Assembly: GCA_022360015.1 (NCBI GenBank)
Contig: JAKSDQ010000084.1
Coordinates: 1 to 44,859, forward strand
From: Cytophagales bacterium
Lineage (GTDB): Bacteria > Bacteroidota > Bacteroidia > Cytophagales > Cyclobacteriaceae
Reading direction: 5' to 3'
Length of the DNA stretch: 44,859 nt
Within the stretch, counting starts at the first letter, position 1. Every line of letters begins with the position of its first letter. Below the pieces are notes generated by a model. That model was given only the letters and a program-made list of their open reading frames with translations, had not been told where the DNA came from and did no database searches. Position numbers and translations under genes: made by a program. Below are positions 8,242-16,336 of the stretch, in pieces.

Positions 8242-8753
8242 GCCTTATACTACTTACCACAAGCGTTTGAAAGACGTAAATTATTCAATTTTAAATCCCC
8301 GAAAACTATCCGGTTTCCAAACTAAAATGCAATTCGGCGGCAAAATTATTAAGGTTAAACCAAGCATCCAAATCATATCCACACTTAAAATGGCCTTTGT
8401 AATTTTGACATCAATTATTACATATGATATCTCGCCACCAAGGGCCTAAAAAAAAGTCGGAATCTTTCAAGTTTCCGGATCGTCAGGTAAGTCTCCTATG
8501 TATAAGCCGCCATCTGTAAGGTTGCCGATTCAGGAAGGTTTTTGGCCAGCGATAAAAAACATTATAGTGATGATTATTTCGCTTAATTCAAAAACCTGAG
8601 TTGTATTATTCAATTTGACATCAGCCTGTTCGACTCGTCAAAAACACCAGAGTCTTTAATAATTAAAAACAGGGTTTTCTCCCAAAGGTTTCGATTTCCT
8701 GTTAATTTTTGCCTGACTTGACATCACCATCAGTTGATTCACGGTTAGACAAC
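8242..8753. other. 512-bp intergenic region
   Basis: Apart from the minus-strand promoter at 8341-8372 nothing certain is visible. A 75-codon plus-strand frame (8222-8449) lacks any recognisable feature and is not called. On the minus strand around 8475-8530 about 20 codons read like protein (LTDGGLYIGDLPDD) but have no start codon and are bounded by stops, so they may be a decayed gene fragment or chance. Confidence 0.4.
8341..8372 (-). promoter_or_regulatory. promoter of the small membrane protein gene
   Basis: Read on the minus strand: TTTG (8372-8369), 20 bases, TAATTTTG (8348-8341). Both Bacteroidota elements match with normal spacing. The start codon at 8241 lies about 100 bases downstream, giving a leader of ~90 bases. 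Confidence 0.6.
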
Positions 8754-9401
8754 TTAAGATTTGTGGCCATATGCCAAATCACCGGCATCACCCAGGCCAG
8801 GGATTATGTAGGCACGGTCATTGAGTTTCTCATCGACTGCTGCAACCCAAAGGTTGAATTTCAGGTCAATATGTTCATGCAAAAAGTCTATTCCCTCGGG
8901 TGCTGCTATCACACACATAATGTCAATATGTTGTGGTTCCCCATTTTTTCTTAATGCTTTCAGGGTCTTAACGATAGATTTGCCCGTAGCAAGCATCGGG
9001 TCAATTAATATAACTCTCCGGTCTTTAAGTGAAGGTGTAGCCACATAATCCATTTGAATTTCAAAATCATCGTTACCAATGGCATGGTGCCTGTAAGCCC
9101 CGATGAACCCGCTTACCGCACCATCGAAATAATTGAGCACTCCCAGATAAAATGGAATACCTGCCCTCATAATGGGTATTAATACCGGTTGATTTTCGAG
9201 TAAGTTAACATGAGAAATACCAAGAGGAGTTGTAACAGGCTGAGGCTGATAACTTAGTGATTTGGAAATTTCATAAGCTAATAATCCGCCAAGTCGCTCA
9301 AGATTCTTTCTGAAACGCATACTATCCTTTTGAATATGCTGATCCCTGATTTCGGCCAGAAAATGATTGGCTATAGAGTTGGTTTTGTTTAAAACAAACA
9401 T
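8754..9401 (-). CDS. upp: Uracil phosphoribosyltransferase
   Basis: A 215-residue type I phosphoribosyltransferase, cytoplasmic, converting uracil and PRPP to UMP in pyrimidine salvage. The PRPP-binding loop VILIDPMLATGKSIV (residues 130-144) is intact, as are the PIMRAGIPF segment (76-84) and the uracil-recognising C-terminal YIIPGLGDAGDLAYG hood. The N-terminal ~35 residues are typical of the Bacteroidota members. It stands alone, with a 265-bp divergent gap to the M42-like peptidase gene. No clear -7 element was found within 80 bases upstream. The neighbouring hpt gene two kilobases away is a purine salvage counterpart. Confidence 0.95.
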   Translation of the reverse strand: MFVLNKTNSIANHFLAEIRDQHIQKDSMRFRKNLERLGGLLAYEISKSLSYQPQPVTTPLGISHVNLLENQPVLIPIMRAGIPFYLGVLNYFDGAVSGFIGAYRHHAIGNDDFEIQMDYVATPSLKDRRVILIDPMLATGKSIVKTLKALRKNGEPQHIDIMCVIAAPEGIDFLHEHIDLKFNLWVAAVDEKLNDRAYIIPGLGDAGDLAYGHKS

Positions 9402-9666
9402 TACGTGGATTTTATCGATGGAAATTTTACAAATTTGACAATCAGGTAATAGGCAAGTGAATACCAGTCACTTAAATTTATTGATTTTTTTATAAGCATG
9501 CTTACCTTCAGTGCGTTAAAACCAGGCGACAATTTATCCAAATAAAGGTTATTTTTATCCATCAAAAAAAAATTTTATGGGGTGTATGTGTTATTGAAAG
9601 TTTTAAACATGATATTAAATAAAATTTTATATTGCTTTTTTTGCCTGTTAATGACTGAAAAATATC

Positions 9667-10578
9667 ATGGAATTATTAAAGAGACTTTGTGAAATCCGGG
9701 CTCCTTCCGGAAATGAATCCGCACTCAAAACCTATATCATTAATTATGTCAACGAAAACCAGCATAAGTGGGTCTGCAAACCGGAAATAATTTACGGTGA
9801 TGATTTTCAGGATTGCCTTATCCTCAAATTTGGCCGGCCACGCACGGCGGTTTATGCCCATATGGATTCTATCGGATTTACGGTAAGATATGAAGACCAA
9901 CTGGTTCCTATAGGCAGTCCCGATGCCCGGACAGGCTATGAATTGGTCGGGGAAGATCAATTGGGACCAATCGAATGTGAATTGGTAGTAGATGAATCCA
10001 ACAACTTGCGGTACAAATTCGGAAGGCCCATTCATCGTGGTACCGATCTGGTATTTAAAACCCATTTCAAAGAGAATAATGAGTATATCCAGTCCAGTTA
10101 TCTCGACAATCGCCTGGGGGTTTACAATTGCCTGAAACTGGCTGAAAACCTGGAAAATGGTGTGCTGGTGTTTTCATGTTGGGAAGAACATGGTGGCGGC
10201 TCGGTACCTTATCTGGTGAAATTCCTGTTTGAAAGGTTTAACATCAGGCAGTCCCTGATCTCAGATATAACCTGGATTACAGATGGTGTATATCCGGGCG
10301 ATGGTGTTGTAATCTCGCTTAGGGACAAAAACATTCCACGCAAAAACTTTATTGATAAAATTATCAGTATCGCCTATAAATCAGGCATCGACTATCAATT
10401 AGAAGTAGAGGGGCAAGGCTCCAGCGACGGAAGGGAAATTCAACTTTCACCCTACCCGGTAGACTGGTGTTTTGTAGGTGCAGCGGAAGAGTATGCACAT
10501 TCCCCCTATGAAAAAGTACATAAAAAGGATCTCGAGGCTATGATACATTTATATGAAAAATTATTGAAAGAATTATGA
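9667..10578 (+). CDS. M42-like metallo-aminopeptidase
   Basis: A 303-residue co-catalytic dizinc aminopeptidase of the M20/M42 (MH) clan. All metal and catalytic positions can be placed: H65 and D67 (AHMDSIGF), the bridging D147 (SSYLDNRLG), the catalytic base E173 with E174 (WEEHGGG), D206 (WITDGVYP) and H278 (EEYAHSPYEKVH). Family M42 members (tetrahedral aminopeptidases, glutamyl aminopeptidase) trim peptides in the cytoplasm. The length is 40-60 residues below typical M42 enzymes, and the region between residues 67 and 140, which contains the PDZ-like insert in M42, is short here. So it belongs to a compact subfamily. No signal peptide. It stands alone between upp and hpt. Confidence 0.85.
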   Translation: MELLKRLCEIRAPSGNESALKTYIINYVNENQHKWVCKPEIIYGDDFQDCLILKFGRPRTAVYAHMDSIGFTVRYEDQLVPIGSPDARTGYELVGEDQLGPIECELVVDESNNLRYKFGRPIHRGTDLVFKTHFKENNEYIQSSYLDNRLGVYNCLKLAENLENGVLVFSCWEEHGGGSVPYLVKFLFERFNIRQSLISDITWITDGVYPGDGVVISLRDKNIPRKNFIDKIISIAYKSGIDYQLEVEGQGSSDGREIQLSPYPVDWCFVGAAEEYAHSPYEKVHKKDLEAMIHLYEKLLKEL

Positions 10579-10610
10579 AGGTTTTAAAAAAACAGTTGAA
10601 AATAAATATC

Positions 10611-10618
10611 TATATTTG
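10611..10618 (+). promoter_or_regulatory. -7 element of hpt
   Basis: TATATTTG, an exact TAnnTTTG match, 29 bases before the ATG at 10648. A TTG at 10596-10598 is closer than the usual -33 spacing. Confidence 0.5.
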
Positions 10619-10647
10619 CCGCCCGTAACCTATGATTCTGCAGCGTC

Positions 10648-11193
10648 ATGATTAGTAAACCCATGCTAAAACTCAAGGATAAATCTTTCATCAAAATAAT
10701 TGATCATGAGCAGGTCTTTCAACGGGTCAGGGAGATGGCCGAAGACATCAACAAGGACTATGAAGGTAAAAACCCACTGTTTATAGCGATTTTGAATGGA
10801 GCATTTATGTTTGCCTCAGATTTGATGAAACAGATTAATATCCCGGCAGAAATAACCTTCATTAAAGTAAATTCATACAGTGCTACCAAAAGCACCGGAA
10901 ACATCAAGGAGTTGATTGGTTTGCAGGAAAACATTTTTAAAAGAAACCTGATTATTATCGAAGACATTGTAGATACAGGTAATACGTTATCTCATCTGCT
11001 GGAAGGTTTTAGTGCGCTTGGGACTGATTCCATTGAAATTGCGACCTTATTGCACAAGCCAGACGCCTTGCAAAGAGACCTAAGTATAAAATACGTGGGC
11101 TTCTCTATCCCCAATAAGTTCGTAGTAGGTTATGGCATGGATTACGACGGTTATGGCAGAAATTGCAGGGATATCTTTGAATTAAGCGAATAA
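10648..11193 (+). CDS. hpt: Hypoxanthine phosphoribosyltransferase
   Basis: A 181-residue purine salvage enzyme, cytoplasmic, making IMP (and usually GMP) from hypoxanthine or guanine and PRPP. The PRPP motif LIIIEDIVDTGNTL (residues 101-114) with the two acidic residues E105 and D106, the LNGAFMFASDLM region (49-60) and the purine-stacking aromatic in KFVVGYGMDYDGYGRN near the C-terminus are all present. Two starts are possible (10648 or 10663); the first gives a slightly longer tail before the fold and is placed better relative to the -7 element at 10611. adk follows 79 bases later with its own promoter-like element, so these nucleotide genes are adjacent but perhaps separately transcribed. 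Confidence 0.95.
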   Translation: MISKPMLKLKDKSFIKIIDHEQVFQRVREMAEDINKDYEGKNPLFIAILNGAFMFASDLMKQINIPAEITFIKVNSYSATKSTGNIKELIGLQENIFKRNLIIIEDIVDTGNTLSHLLEGFSALGTDSIEIATLLHKPDALQRDLSIKYVGFSIPNKFVVGYGMDYDGYGRNCRDIFELSE

Positions 11194-11236
11194 CATCATT
11201 CAGTACCGCCGTTTTAGGAATAATTATTAAAAAATC

Positions 11237-11244
11237 TATCTTTG
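11237..11244 (+). promoter_or_regulatory. -7 element of adk
   Basis: TATCTTTG, a TAnnTTTG match, 28 bases before the adk ATG at 11273. No matching -33 element is obvious. Confidence 0.45.
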
Positions 11245-11272
11245 TTTTTTGGAAAATTTTAAACACTAAGTT

Positions 11273-11848
11273 ATGCTTAATATTGTGCTCTTTGGCCCTC
11301 CGGGCGCCGGTAAAGGAACTCAAAGTGAAAAGTTAATCGACAAATATAACCTGGCACATATTTCTACCGGCGATTTATTCAGAAAAAACCTGAACGAGGG
11401 TACCAAAATGGGTAAACTGGCGCAAAAGTATATGGATGAAGGTAATCTGGTTCCCGATGAAGTAGTGATCGGAATGGTAGATGAGCGGATAAAAGAGCGT
11501 GAGGAGACCAATGGATATTTATTTGATGGTTTCCCCAGAACCATTGAACAGGCAAAGGCCCTGGATCGTTTGATGGACAAAAATGAAACCCCCATCTCTA
11601 CAATGATATCATTGGACGTGCCCGAAGAAGAACTAATAACGAGGTTATTGGAAAGGGGTAAAACTTCCGGGAGGCCGGATGACCAGAATTTAGATAAGAT
11701 TAAAACCAGGATACAGGTGTACCAGGAAGAAACGCTGCCCGTAGCTACCTACTACAAGGAACAGAAAAAATACAACGACGTTGTAGGTGTTGGAGCAATC
11801 GACAAGATTTTCGAAAATATTTGTAAGGAGGTCGACAAACACTTATAA
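11273..11848 (+). CDS. adk: Adenylate kinase
   Basis: A 191-residue adenylate kinase, catalysing ATP + AMP to 2 ADP in the cytoplasm. The P-loop GPPGAGKGT (residues 8-16), the AMP-binding STGDLFR and the GFPRT motif are intact. The LID region is the short form ([10 protein letters not shown]) with no zinc-binding insert, which explains the length below the ~215 residues of long-type enzymes and is normal for Bacteroidota. obgE follows 47 bases later, an arrangement consistent with an adk-obgE transcription unit. Confidence 0.97.
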   Translation: MLNIVLFGPPGAGKGTQSEKLIDKYNLAHISTGDLFRKNLNEGTKMGKLAQKYMDEGNLVPDEVVIGMVDERIKEREETNGYLFDGFPRTIEQAKALDRLMDKNETPISTMISLDVPEEELITRLLERGKTSGRPDDQNLDKIKTRIQVYQEETLPVATYYKEQKKYNDVVGVGAIDKIFENICKEVDKHL

Positions 11849-11895
11849 ACCTGCCTGTTACGCATTCATCAAAAAAGATTTTTAAAAATCCCCCT

Positions 11896-12897
11896 TTGGC
11901 CAATTCAAATTTTATCGATCATGTAAAGATCCATCTTCGCTCGGGTAATGGAGGCCCGGGGGCAGTTCATTTCAGAAGAGAAAAGCATGTACCAAAAGGT
12001 GGTCCGGATGGCGGTGATGGAGGGCGGGGCGGTCACATCATTGTAAAAGGCAATCCCCAGCTTTGGACCTTGTTACATTTGAGATATAAAAAGCACCTGA
12101 TCGCCAGTCATGGAAAACCTGGTGAAGGAGGAAAAAGAACCGGGGCCGAGGGTAAAGATGTGATGGTAGAGGTACCATTAGGTACGGTTATAAAAAATGC
12201 TGAAACACTAACGGTCATTGCTGAGATTACTGGGGAAGCACAGGAGGCTATCATCGCCAAAGGAGGACTGGGAGGTCTTGGGAACGAAAATTTCAAAACT
12301 GCCACCAACCAAACCCCCAGATACGCACAGCCAGGAGAACCAGGGGAGGAATTCCAGGTAATTCTGGAACTAAAGTTGCTGGCTGATGTCGGCCTCGTTG
12401 GCTTTCCCAATGCAGGCAAATCTACCCTGCTCTCCGTGGTTTCAGCCGCTAAACCTGAAATAGCAGACTATCCTTTTACCACACTCGTACCTAACCTTGG
12501 TGTAGTGGCCTACCGCGATGATAAATCATTTGTAATGGCCGATATTCCCGGAATCATCGAGGGAGCTAGTGAAGGGAAGGGCTTAGGTCTGAGATTCCTC
12601 CGCCACATTGAAAGAAATGCCACCTTGCTATTTCTGGTTCCTGCCGATGCCAAAGATATTGGCCGGGAGTATCAAGTCTTGTTAAAAGAGCTGGAAAAAT
12701 ATAATCCGGAGTTATTGGATAAAAAAAGGTTGTTGGCCATCTCAAAATCTGATCTACTGGACGAAGAACTGGAAAGCGCTTTGGCAGAAGAATTGCCTTC
12801 AGGGGTTAAATCCGTTTTTATTTCTTCAATTACCGGAAAAGGCATACAAAAATTAAAGGATGTTATTTGGGAGGTTTTGGGGGGGATTGACAAATGA
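11896..12897 (+). CDS. obgE: GTPase Obg/CgtA
   Basis: A 333-residue ribosome-associated GTPase involved in 50S assembly and growth control. The glycine-rich Obg fold spans residues ~3-158, then the G domain: G1 GFPNAGKS (169-176), the PFTT switch region (193-196), G3 DIPG (216-219) and G4 SKSD (283-286), where the usual asparagine is serine, as in many relatives. The C-terminal OCT domain is absent, also common. The start is TTG at 11896: no in-frame ATG precedes it, and residues [19 protein letters not shown] align with the normal N-terminus of the family, so a later ATG would cut into the fold. A repeat of ATTGACAAT units begins within a few bases of the stop codon. Confidence 0.95.
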   Translation: MANSNFIDHVKIHLRSGNGGPGAVHFRREKHVPKGGPDGGDGGRGGHIIVKGNPQLWTLLHLRYKKHLIASHGKPGEGGKRTGAEGKDVMVEVPLGTVIKNAETLTVIAEITGEAQEAIIAKGGLGGLGNENFKTATNQTPRYAQPGEPGEEFQVILELKLLADVGLVGFPNAGKSTLLSVVSAAKPEIADYPFTTLVPNLGVVAYRDDKSFVMADIPGIIEGASEGKGLGLRFLRHIERNATLLFLVPADAKDIGREYQVLLKELEKYNPELLDKKRLLAISKSDLLDEELESALAEELPSGVKSVFISSITGKGIQKLKDVIWEVLGGIDK

Positions 12898-12898
12898 A

Positions 12899-12930
12899 TA
12901 ATTGACAATGGACAATTGATAATTGACAAT
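12899..12930. repeat. short tandem/inverted ATTGACAAT repeats
   Basis: Just after the obgE stop, ATTGACAAT occurs at 12901-12909, an overlapping ACAATTGAT at 12912-12920 and ATTGACAAT again at 12922-12930. The unit is partly palindromic (CAATTG core). Such AT-rich units are commonly found as dispersed intergenic repeats in Bacteroidota genomes; this is from memory and only one cluster is in the window. Confidence 0.6.
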
Positions 12931-13147
12931 GTAGGCCGTGTGGAAATGAAACGTTGAAAGCTTTTCTAAAAATAATATTTTGAGAAAAGTCGGTGAAATG
13001 AGCATATGTGATTTATTTTTTCCTTCAATTAACTAAAGCAGAATTTAATTCGGTCAATTTTTGCAATATTGTTGTTTTTACACAGCCTCAATGGATAATC
13101 GATGGGGGTAATTGAATGGCGGGAGAGGTATTATGCAGGAGGTTATT

Positions 13148-13267
13148 ATGGTGACTTTTGCCATTTTCCTAACTGTTGCTGTTGGTCAATGCTGTTGCTG
13201 CAACGTGTCATTATGGCATAAATATTCAATTGGCAAAAAAATTGTTGCTTTTGAGGAGAGTCAGTGA
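13148..13267 (+). CDS. possible 39-residue hydrophobic cysteine-cluster microprotein
   Basis: The frame begins ATG 13148, preceded at 13137-13142 by AGGAGG (5-base spacing), a perfect Shine-Dalgarno site that is rare among Bacteroidota genes. The product would be a hydrophobic segment (VTFAIFLTVAVG) followed by four consecutive cysteines (QCCCCN) and a hydrophilic tail ending at TGA 13265-13267. An in-frame ATG at 13133 and a TTG at 13112 could give longer forms. Against it: the cysteine codons come from a low-complexity GCTGTTGCTG stretch, and I recognise no homologue. Treat as a candidate only. Confidence 0.25.
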   Translation: MVTFAIFLTVAVGQCCCCNVSLWHKYSIGKKIVAFEESQ

Positions 13268-13350
13268 TTTATATAAGCTGATTGCACTATTAATTATTGC
13301 ATTTTTAAGCGTTGAATATTAAGATTTGATCTGGTTTAAGCTATTAAATC

Positions 13351-13941
13351 ATGGAAAAAGAACATTTAGAAGAACAACAAGGGAATAATACGGCTGAAGA
13401 AAATTTAACAGATAAAAGCGAGGAAAGCGAAAAGGTGGCGGAAGAGACGGTAGAGAACGTCAAAGATACTGACGAAATTTCAGAAGAAATACCAGAATTA
13501 GACCAGACAAAGGCAGATTTGGCAGAAGCCAAAGACAAGTACCTGAGGCTATATTCGGAATTTGAAAATTTTCGCAGGAGGACTGCCAAAGAAAAGCTAA
13601 GTCTGATAAGCACCGCCAATGAAGAAATCATTAGTGCTTTACTGCCGGTGCTCGACGATTTTGAAAGAGCCGCTGAATCCAATAAAAATGCGGATGTGGA
13701 AAGCATGAGGGAAGGTTTTTCTTTGATCCATAACAAATTAAAAAACATTTTAGAGCAAAAAGGGCTGAAAGTAATGGATAGTAAAGCCGGGATGGACTTT
13801 GACTCAGAGTTACATGAAGCCATTACACAAATACCCGCTCCTAAGAAAAACTTCATAGGAAAGGTGGTAGATGTGGTAGAGAAAGGTTATTACCTTGGAG
13901 AAAAAGTGATTCGTTTTGCAAAAGTTGTGATAGGAACATAA
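13351..13941 (+). CDS. grpE: GrpE, nucleotide exchange factor of DnaK
   Basis: A 196-residue cochaperone that releases ADP from DnaK. The first ~50 residues are very acidic and likely disordered, followed by the long coiled coil (residues ~50-90, [21 protein letters not shown]), the four-helix region, and the C-terminal beta domain (GFSLIHNKL, ending VRFAKVVIG), all as in typical GrpE. It is encoded 1 base before dnaJ on the same strand, so the two are certainly one operon; dnaK is ten kilobases away, as is common in this phylum. The operon presumably responds to heat, but I could not identify its operator. Confidence 0.95.
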   Translation: MEKEHLEEQQGNNTAEENLTDKSEESEKVAEETVENVKDTDEISEEIPELDQTKADLAEAKDKYLRLYSEFENFRRRTAKEKLSLISTANEEIISALLPVLDDFERAAESNKNADVESMREGFSLIHNKLKNILEQKGLKVMDSKAGMDFDSELHEAITQIPAPKKNFIGKVVDVVEKGYYLGEKVIRFAKVVIGT

Positions 13942-13942
13942 T

Positions 13943-15052
13943 ATGGCTAAGAGAGACTACTACGAAGTGTTGGGTGTCGACAAGTCCGCCGCTCAGGAGG
14001 AGATAAAAAAAGCGTATAGAAAAATCGCTATAAAGTATCACCCTGACAAAAACCCGGATAACCCACAGGCAGAGGAAATGTTTAAAGAAGCAGCCGAAGC
14101 CTATGAGGTATTAAGTAACCCTGAAAAAAAACAACGATATGACCAATTTGGTCACCAGGGAGTTAACGGTGGTGGTTTCGGCGGCGGTGGAATGAATATG
14201 GAAGACATATTCTCTCAATTTGGTGATATCTTCGGCTCCGGAAGTCCTTTTGAAAGCTTTTTTGGTGGAGGCGGGCCCCGTTCAAGAGGAAGAAAAGGTT
14301 CAAACCTGCGCATTAAACTAAAGCTTAATCTGCAGGAAATTGCCAATGGGGTTGAGAAAAAGATAAAAGTAAACCGCCTGATACCGGCAGACGGTGTGAC
14401 ATTTAAAACATGTACTACCTGTCAGGGTTCGGGCCAGGTAAGAAAAGTAGTTAATACCATGCTTGGGCAAATGGTTTCTTCCAGCACTTGTCCAACCTGT
14501 AACGGTACCGGAAAAATTGTTGATCATCGGCCTCCTGGTGTCGATAGTTCAGGCTTGCAACAAAAGGAGGAAGTCATCAACATAAAAATTCCCGCGGGTG
14601 TATCTGAGGGCATGCAGCTTTCAATGTCGGGAAAAGGTAATGCTGCTCCTGGCGGAGGTATGCCAGGCGATTTATTAATCCTGATCGACGAAATCGAGGA
14701 CCAGGAGCTTAAAAGGGAAGGCAACAATATCACCTATGAATTGTATACCAGTTTCATAGACGCCACCCTTGGCAGTACTGTAGAAGTTCCTACCATAGAT
14801 GGCAAGGTAAAAATAAAAATAGAACCCGGTACCCAATCCGGAAAAATACTGAGGTTACGTAATAAGGGCATCAAGGATATCAATGGATATGGACGGGGAG
14901 ATCAGCTTATTCATGTGAATGTTTGGACGCCTAAAAAACTGACCCATGACGAAAAAGCATTACTTGAGTCATTGAGAGAATCCCCTAATTTTACCCCCAG
15001 GCCAGAAAAAGGAGAAAAGGGCTTCTTTGACAAAATGAAAGACTTCTTTTAA
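13943..15052 (+). CDS. dnaJ: DnaJ with only two of four zinc-finger motifs
   Basis: A 369-residue Hsp40 cochaperone that stimulates DnaK ATPase and delivers substrates. It has a J domain (residues 4-70) with HPD at 33-35, a Gly/Phe region (71-115), then the central domain and the two C-terminal substrate-binding beta domains ([15 protein letters not shown], etc.). Standard DnaJ has four CxxCxGxG motifs; here only two are seen, C157/C160 (CTTCQGSG) and C183/C186 (CPTCNGTG). By alignment these are motifs 2 and 3, which form zinc site II. The positions of motifs 1 (around 142-150) and 4 (around 194-205) have no cysteines, so zinc site I is lost as a pair. The reading frame is intact, pointing to a lineage variant rather than damage. 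It overlaps no gene and is followed by a hairpin region. Confidence 0.95.
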   Translation: MAKRDYYEVLGVDKSAAQEEIKKAYRKIAIKYHPDKNPDNPQAEEMFKEAAEAYEVLSNPEKKQRYDQFGHQGVNGGGFGGGGMNMEDIFSQFGDIFGSGSPFESFFGGGGPRSRGRKGSNLRIKLKLNLQEIANGVEKKIKVNRLIPADGVTFKTCTTCQGSGQVRKVVNTMLGQMVSSSTCPTCNGTGKIVDHRPPGVDSSGLQQKEEVINIKIPAGVSEGMQLSMSGKGNAAPGGGMPGDLLILIDEIEDQELKREGNNITYELYTSFIDATLGSTVEVPTIDGKVKIKIEPGTQSGKILRLRNKGIKDINGYGRGDQLIHVNVWTPKKLTHDEKALLESLRESPNFTPRPEKGEKGFFDKMKDFF

Positions 15053-15082
15053 CAAACAACAGAAGCTTCTAAATTACTAAAA

Positions 15083-15274
15083 AGAGGCTGTCTCAAAAGT
15101 GAGATGCCCTTTTTTAACACCAAATATCCTTTTGTTGGATACAGGTTGAATGGATATTTATCTCAAGATATGAGTAAAACATCCCTGGTTTTCTATCAAT
15201 TCTCAGTGAGATTTTAACCAAGCAAAATAATATTTGGCAAAAAAATTAGAGGCTACCCTTTTGAGACAGCCTCT
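15083..15274. repeat. 192-bp element with 17-bp perfect terminal inverted repeats (MITE-like)
   Basis: AGAGGCTGTCTCAAAAG at 15083-15099 is the exact reverse complement of 15258-15274. The 158 bases between are AT-rich and carry no gene. The ends resemble terminal repeats of insertion sequences in Bacteroidota as I remember them, which would make this a non-autonomous element. I see no clear target-site duplication. The alternative is two back-to-back terminators: the left end forms its own hairpin followed by T6. Confidence 0.5.
15087..15116 (+). terminator. probable terminator of grpE-dnaJ
   Basis: GGCTGTCTCA, loop AAAG, TGAGATGCC form a stem with one small bulge, followed by CTTTTTT (15110-15116). 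It lies 35 bases after the dnaJ stop codon and within the left end of the inverted-repeat element. Confidence 0.5.
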
Positions 15275-15352
15275 GCTGTTTTTATCATCCAAAATTTCCG
15301 GTGAATCATTGAGATAATGTAACACATTTTCCCTAATCACGTACATAGGGAC

Positions 15353-16240
15353 ATGTGGAGGAATAGTATTATACTATTATTAGTTTTAGGAACTAATAGC
15401 GGGCTTTTATACGGACAAACTAAAAAACGGTACACGGTAAACACAACGGCTGAGTTTGAGAAACTGGCTTTCAATTTATATTCACCCTCCGGTACCTGTC
15501 AGATAAGGCCTACTCACCATCCAACGTTGGTGACCATCTATTGCAAATCTGAAAATGACGACTATAATCCCGCCTTTATAACCCGCATGAATGATATGAC
15601 CAAATTCGTTTCCCTGGACATGGACGATGGTAAATCAGATGGAATCAGCAAAACCCTTTCAGGAAAAGTTTTTAAATCCCCCTACATGGAGCTTGAGAAT
15701 AAATGTAATGTTTACCTTTCTCATCAAAAGCCCGTAACACTGGATTTAAAATATGGCGTCGGGGAGGCTTTTGCCGACTTATCAGGATTGGCAGTAGAAA
15801 AGCTCAAGATTAATACAGGTAGTGCCGATGTAACTGTAGGCTATCAGGAAGGCAAGGCAAATCTCGTCAAAATGGATACTTTTTCCATTAAGGTGGATCT
15901 CGGATCAGTGACGGTTAAAAGGGTTAACCTGTCAAAAGCTTCGAACATTATTGCCGACGTCGGTTTTGGGGATTTGAAGCTGGAACTCTCAGACACCCTG
16001 ATGGTCAACACCCGGGTGAAGGCCAGTGTAGGTGCCGGAACGCTGGAAATATCAATCGCTAATCAAAACACCCCTGCCATTATCCATGTTAATAACTCCA
16101 TCCTTTGCCGGGTAAAACTAAATGAACACTTCAAAGAAATCCGCGAAAATGTTTTCGTCAACAACAGCTACCACGAAAACGCGGAAAACCTGATCACTTT
16201 CAACCTGGATGTAGCTATGGGAAATATCATTTTCAGATAA
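15353..16240 (+). CDS. Secreted protein of unknown function, beta-rich
   Basis: A 295-residue protein I do not recognise. Residues 1-22 are a cleavable Sec signal peptide (IILLLVLGTNSGLLYGQ, probable cut after YG/Q). There is no lipobox, so the product is expected to be soluble in the periplasm or secreted. From about residue 125 the sequence has short alternating hydrophobic strands (VTLDLKYGVGEAFADLSG, LKINTGSADVTVGY, IIADVGFGDLKLEL, VKASVGAGTLEISI), a pattern like a parallel beta-helix or the DUF4097-type adhesin-like repeats. A single pair of cysteines, C50 and C59-like positions near the N-terminus, could form a disulfide. It stands between the dnaJ terminator region and the ABC operon; no TAnnTTTG promoter was found directly upstream. 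Confidence 0.6.
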   Translation: MWRNSIILLLVLGTNSGLLYGQTKKRYTVNTTAEFEKLAFNLYSPSGTCQIRPTHHPTLVTIYCKSENDDYNPAFITRMNDMTKFVSLDMDDGKSDGISKTLSGKVFKSPYMELENKCNVYLSHQKPVTLDLKYGVGEAFADLSGLAVEKLKINTGSADVTVGYQEGKANLVKMDTFSIKVDLGSVTVKRVNLSKASNIIADVGFGDLKLELSDTLMVNTRVKASVGAGTLEISIANQNTPAIIHVNNSILCRVKLNEHFKEIRENVFVNNSYHENAENLITFNLDVAMGNIIFR

Positions 16241-16297
16241 TTCAAATCCCCAAATTACCTTTCATCATTATTTTATCATAACTACGTATTTTTATAC

Positions 16298-16305
16298 TAG
16301 ATTTG
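16298..16305 (+). promoter_or_regulatory. -7 element of the ABC exporter operon
   Basis: TAGATTTG matches TAnnTTTG. It lies 31 bases before the TTG start used here (16337) and 12 bases before the out-of-frame ATG at 16318, so transcription would begin at about 16311. Confidence 0.5.
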
Positions 16306-16336
16306 CCATTATTGCCAATGAATAAAATTAGAAAAA

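Larger units (their letters stand above)
12898..13350. other. 453-bp intergenic region between obgE and grpE
   Basis: Contains the ATTGACAAT cluster at its left edge, a microORF with a perfect Shine-Dalgarno sequence at 13133-13267, and the presumed grpE promoter area. No TAnnTTTG element could be placed confidently ahead of grpE, and no HrcA-type CIRCE inverted repeat is visible. Confidence 0.4.

Noticed and set aside
8222-8449. 75-codon plus-strand frame downstream of the small membrane protein
   Set aside because: Overlaps the start and promoter of the opposite-strand gene; no domain, signal peptide or promoter of its own.
13231-13248. Sigma-54-like -24/-12 sequence TGGCA...TTGC before grpE
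   Set aside because: The GG and GC pairs are three bases farther apart than sigma-54 promoters tolerate.
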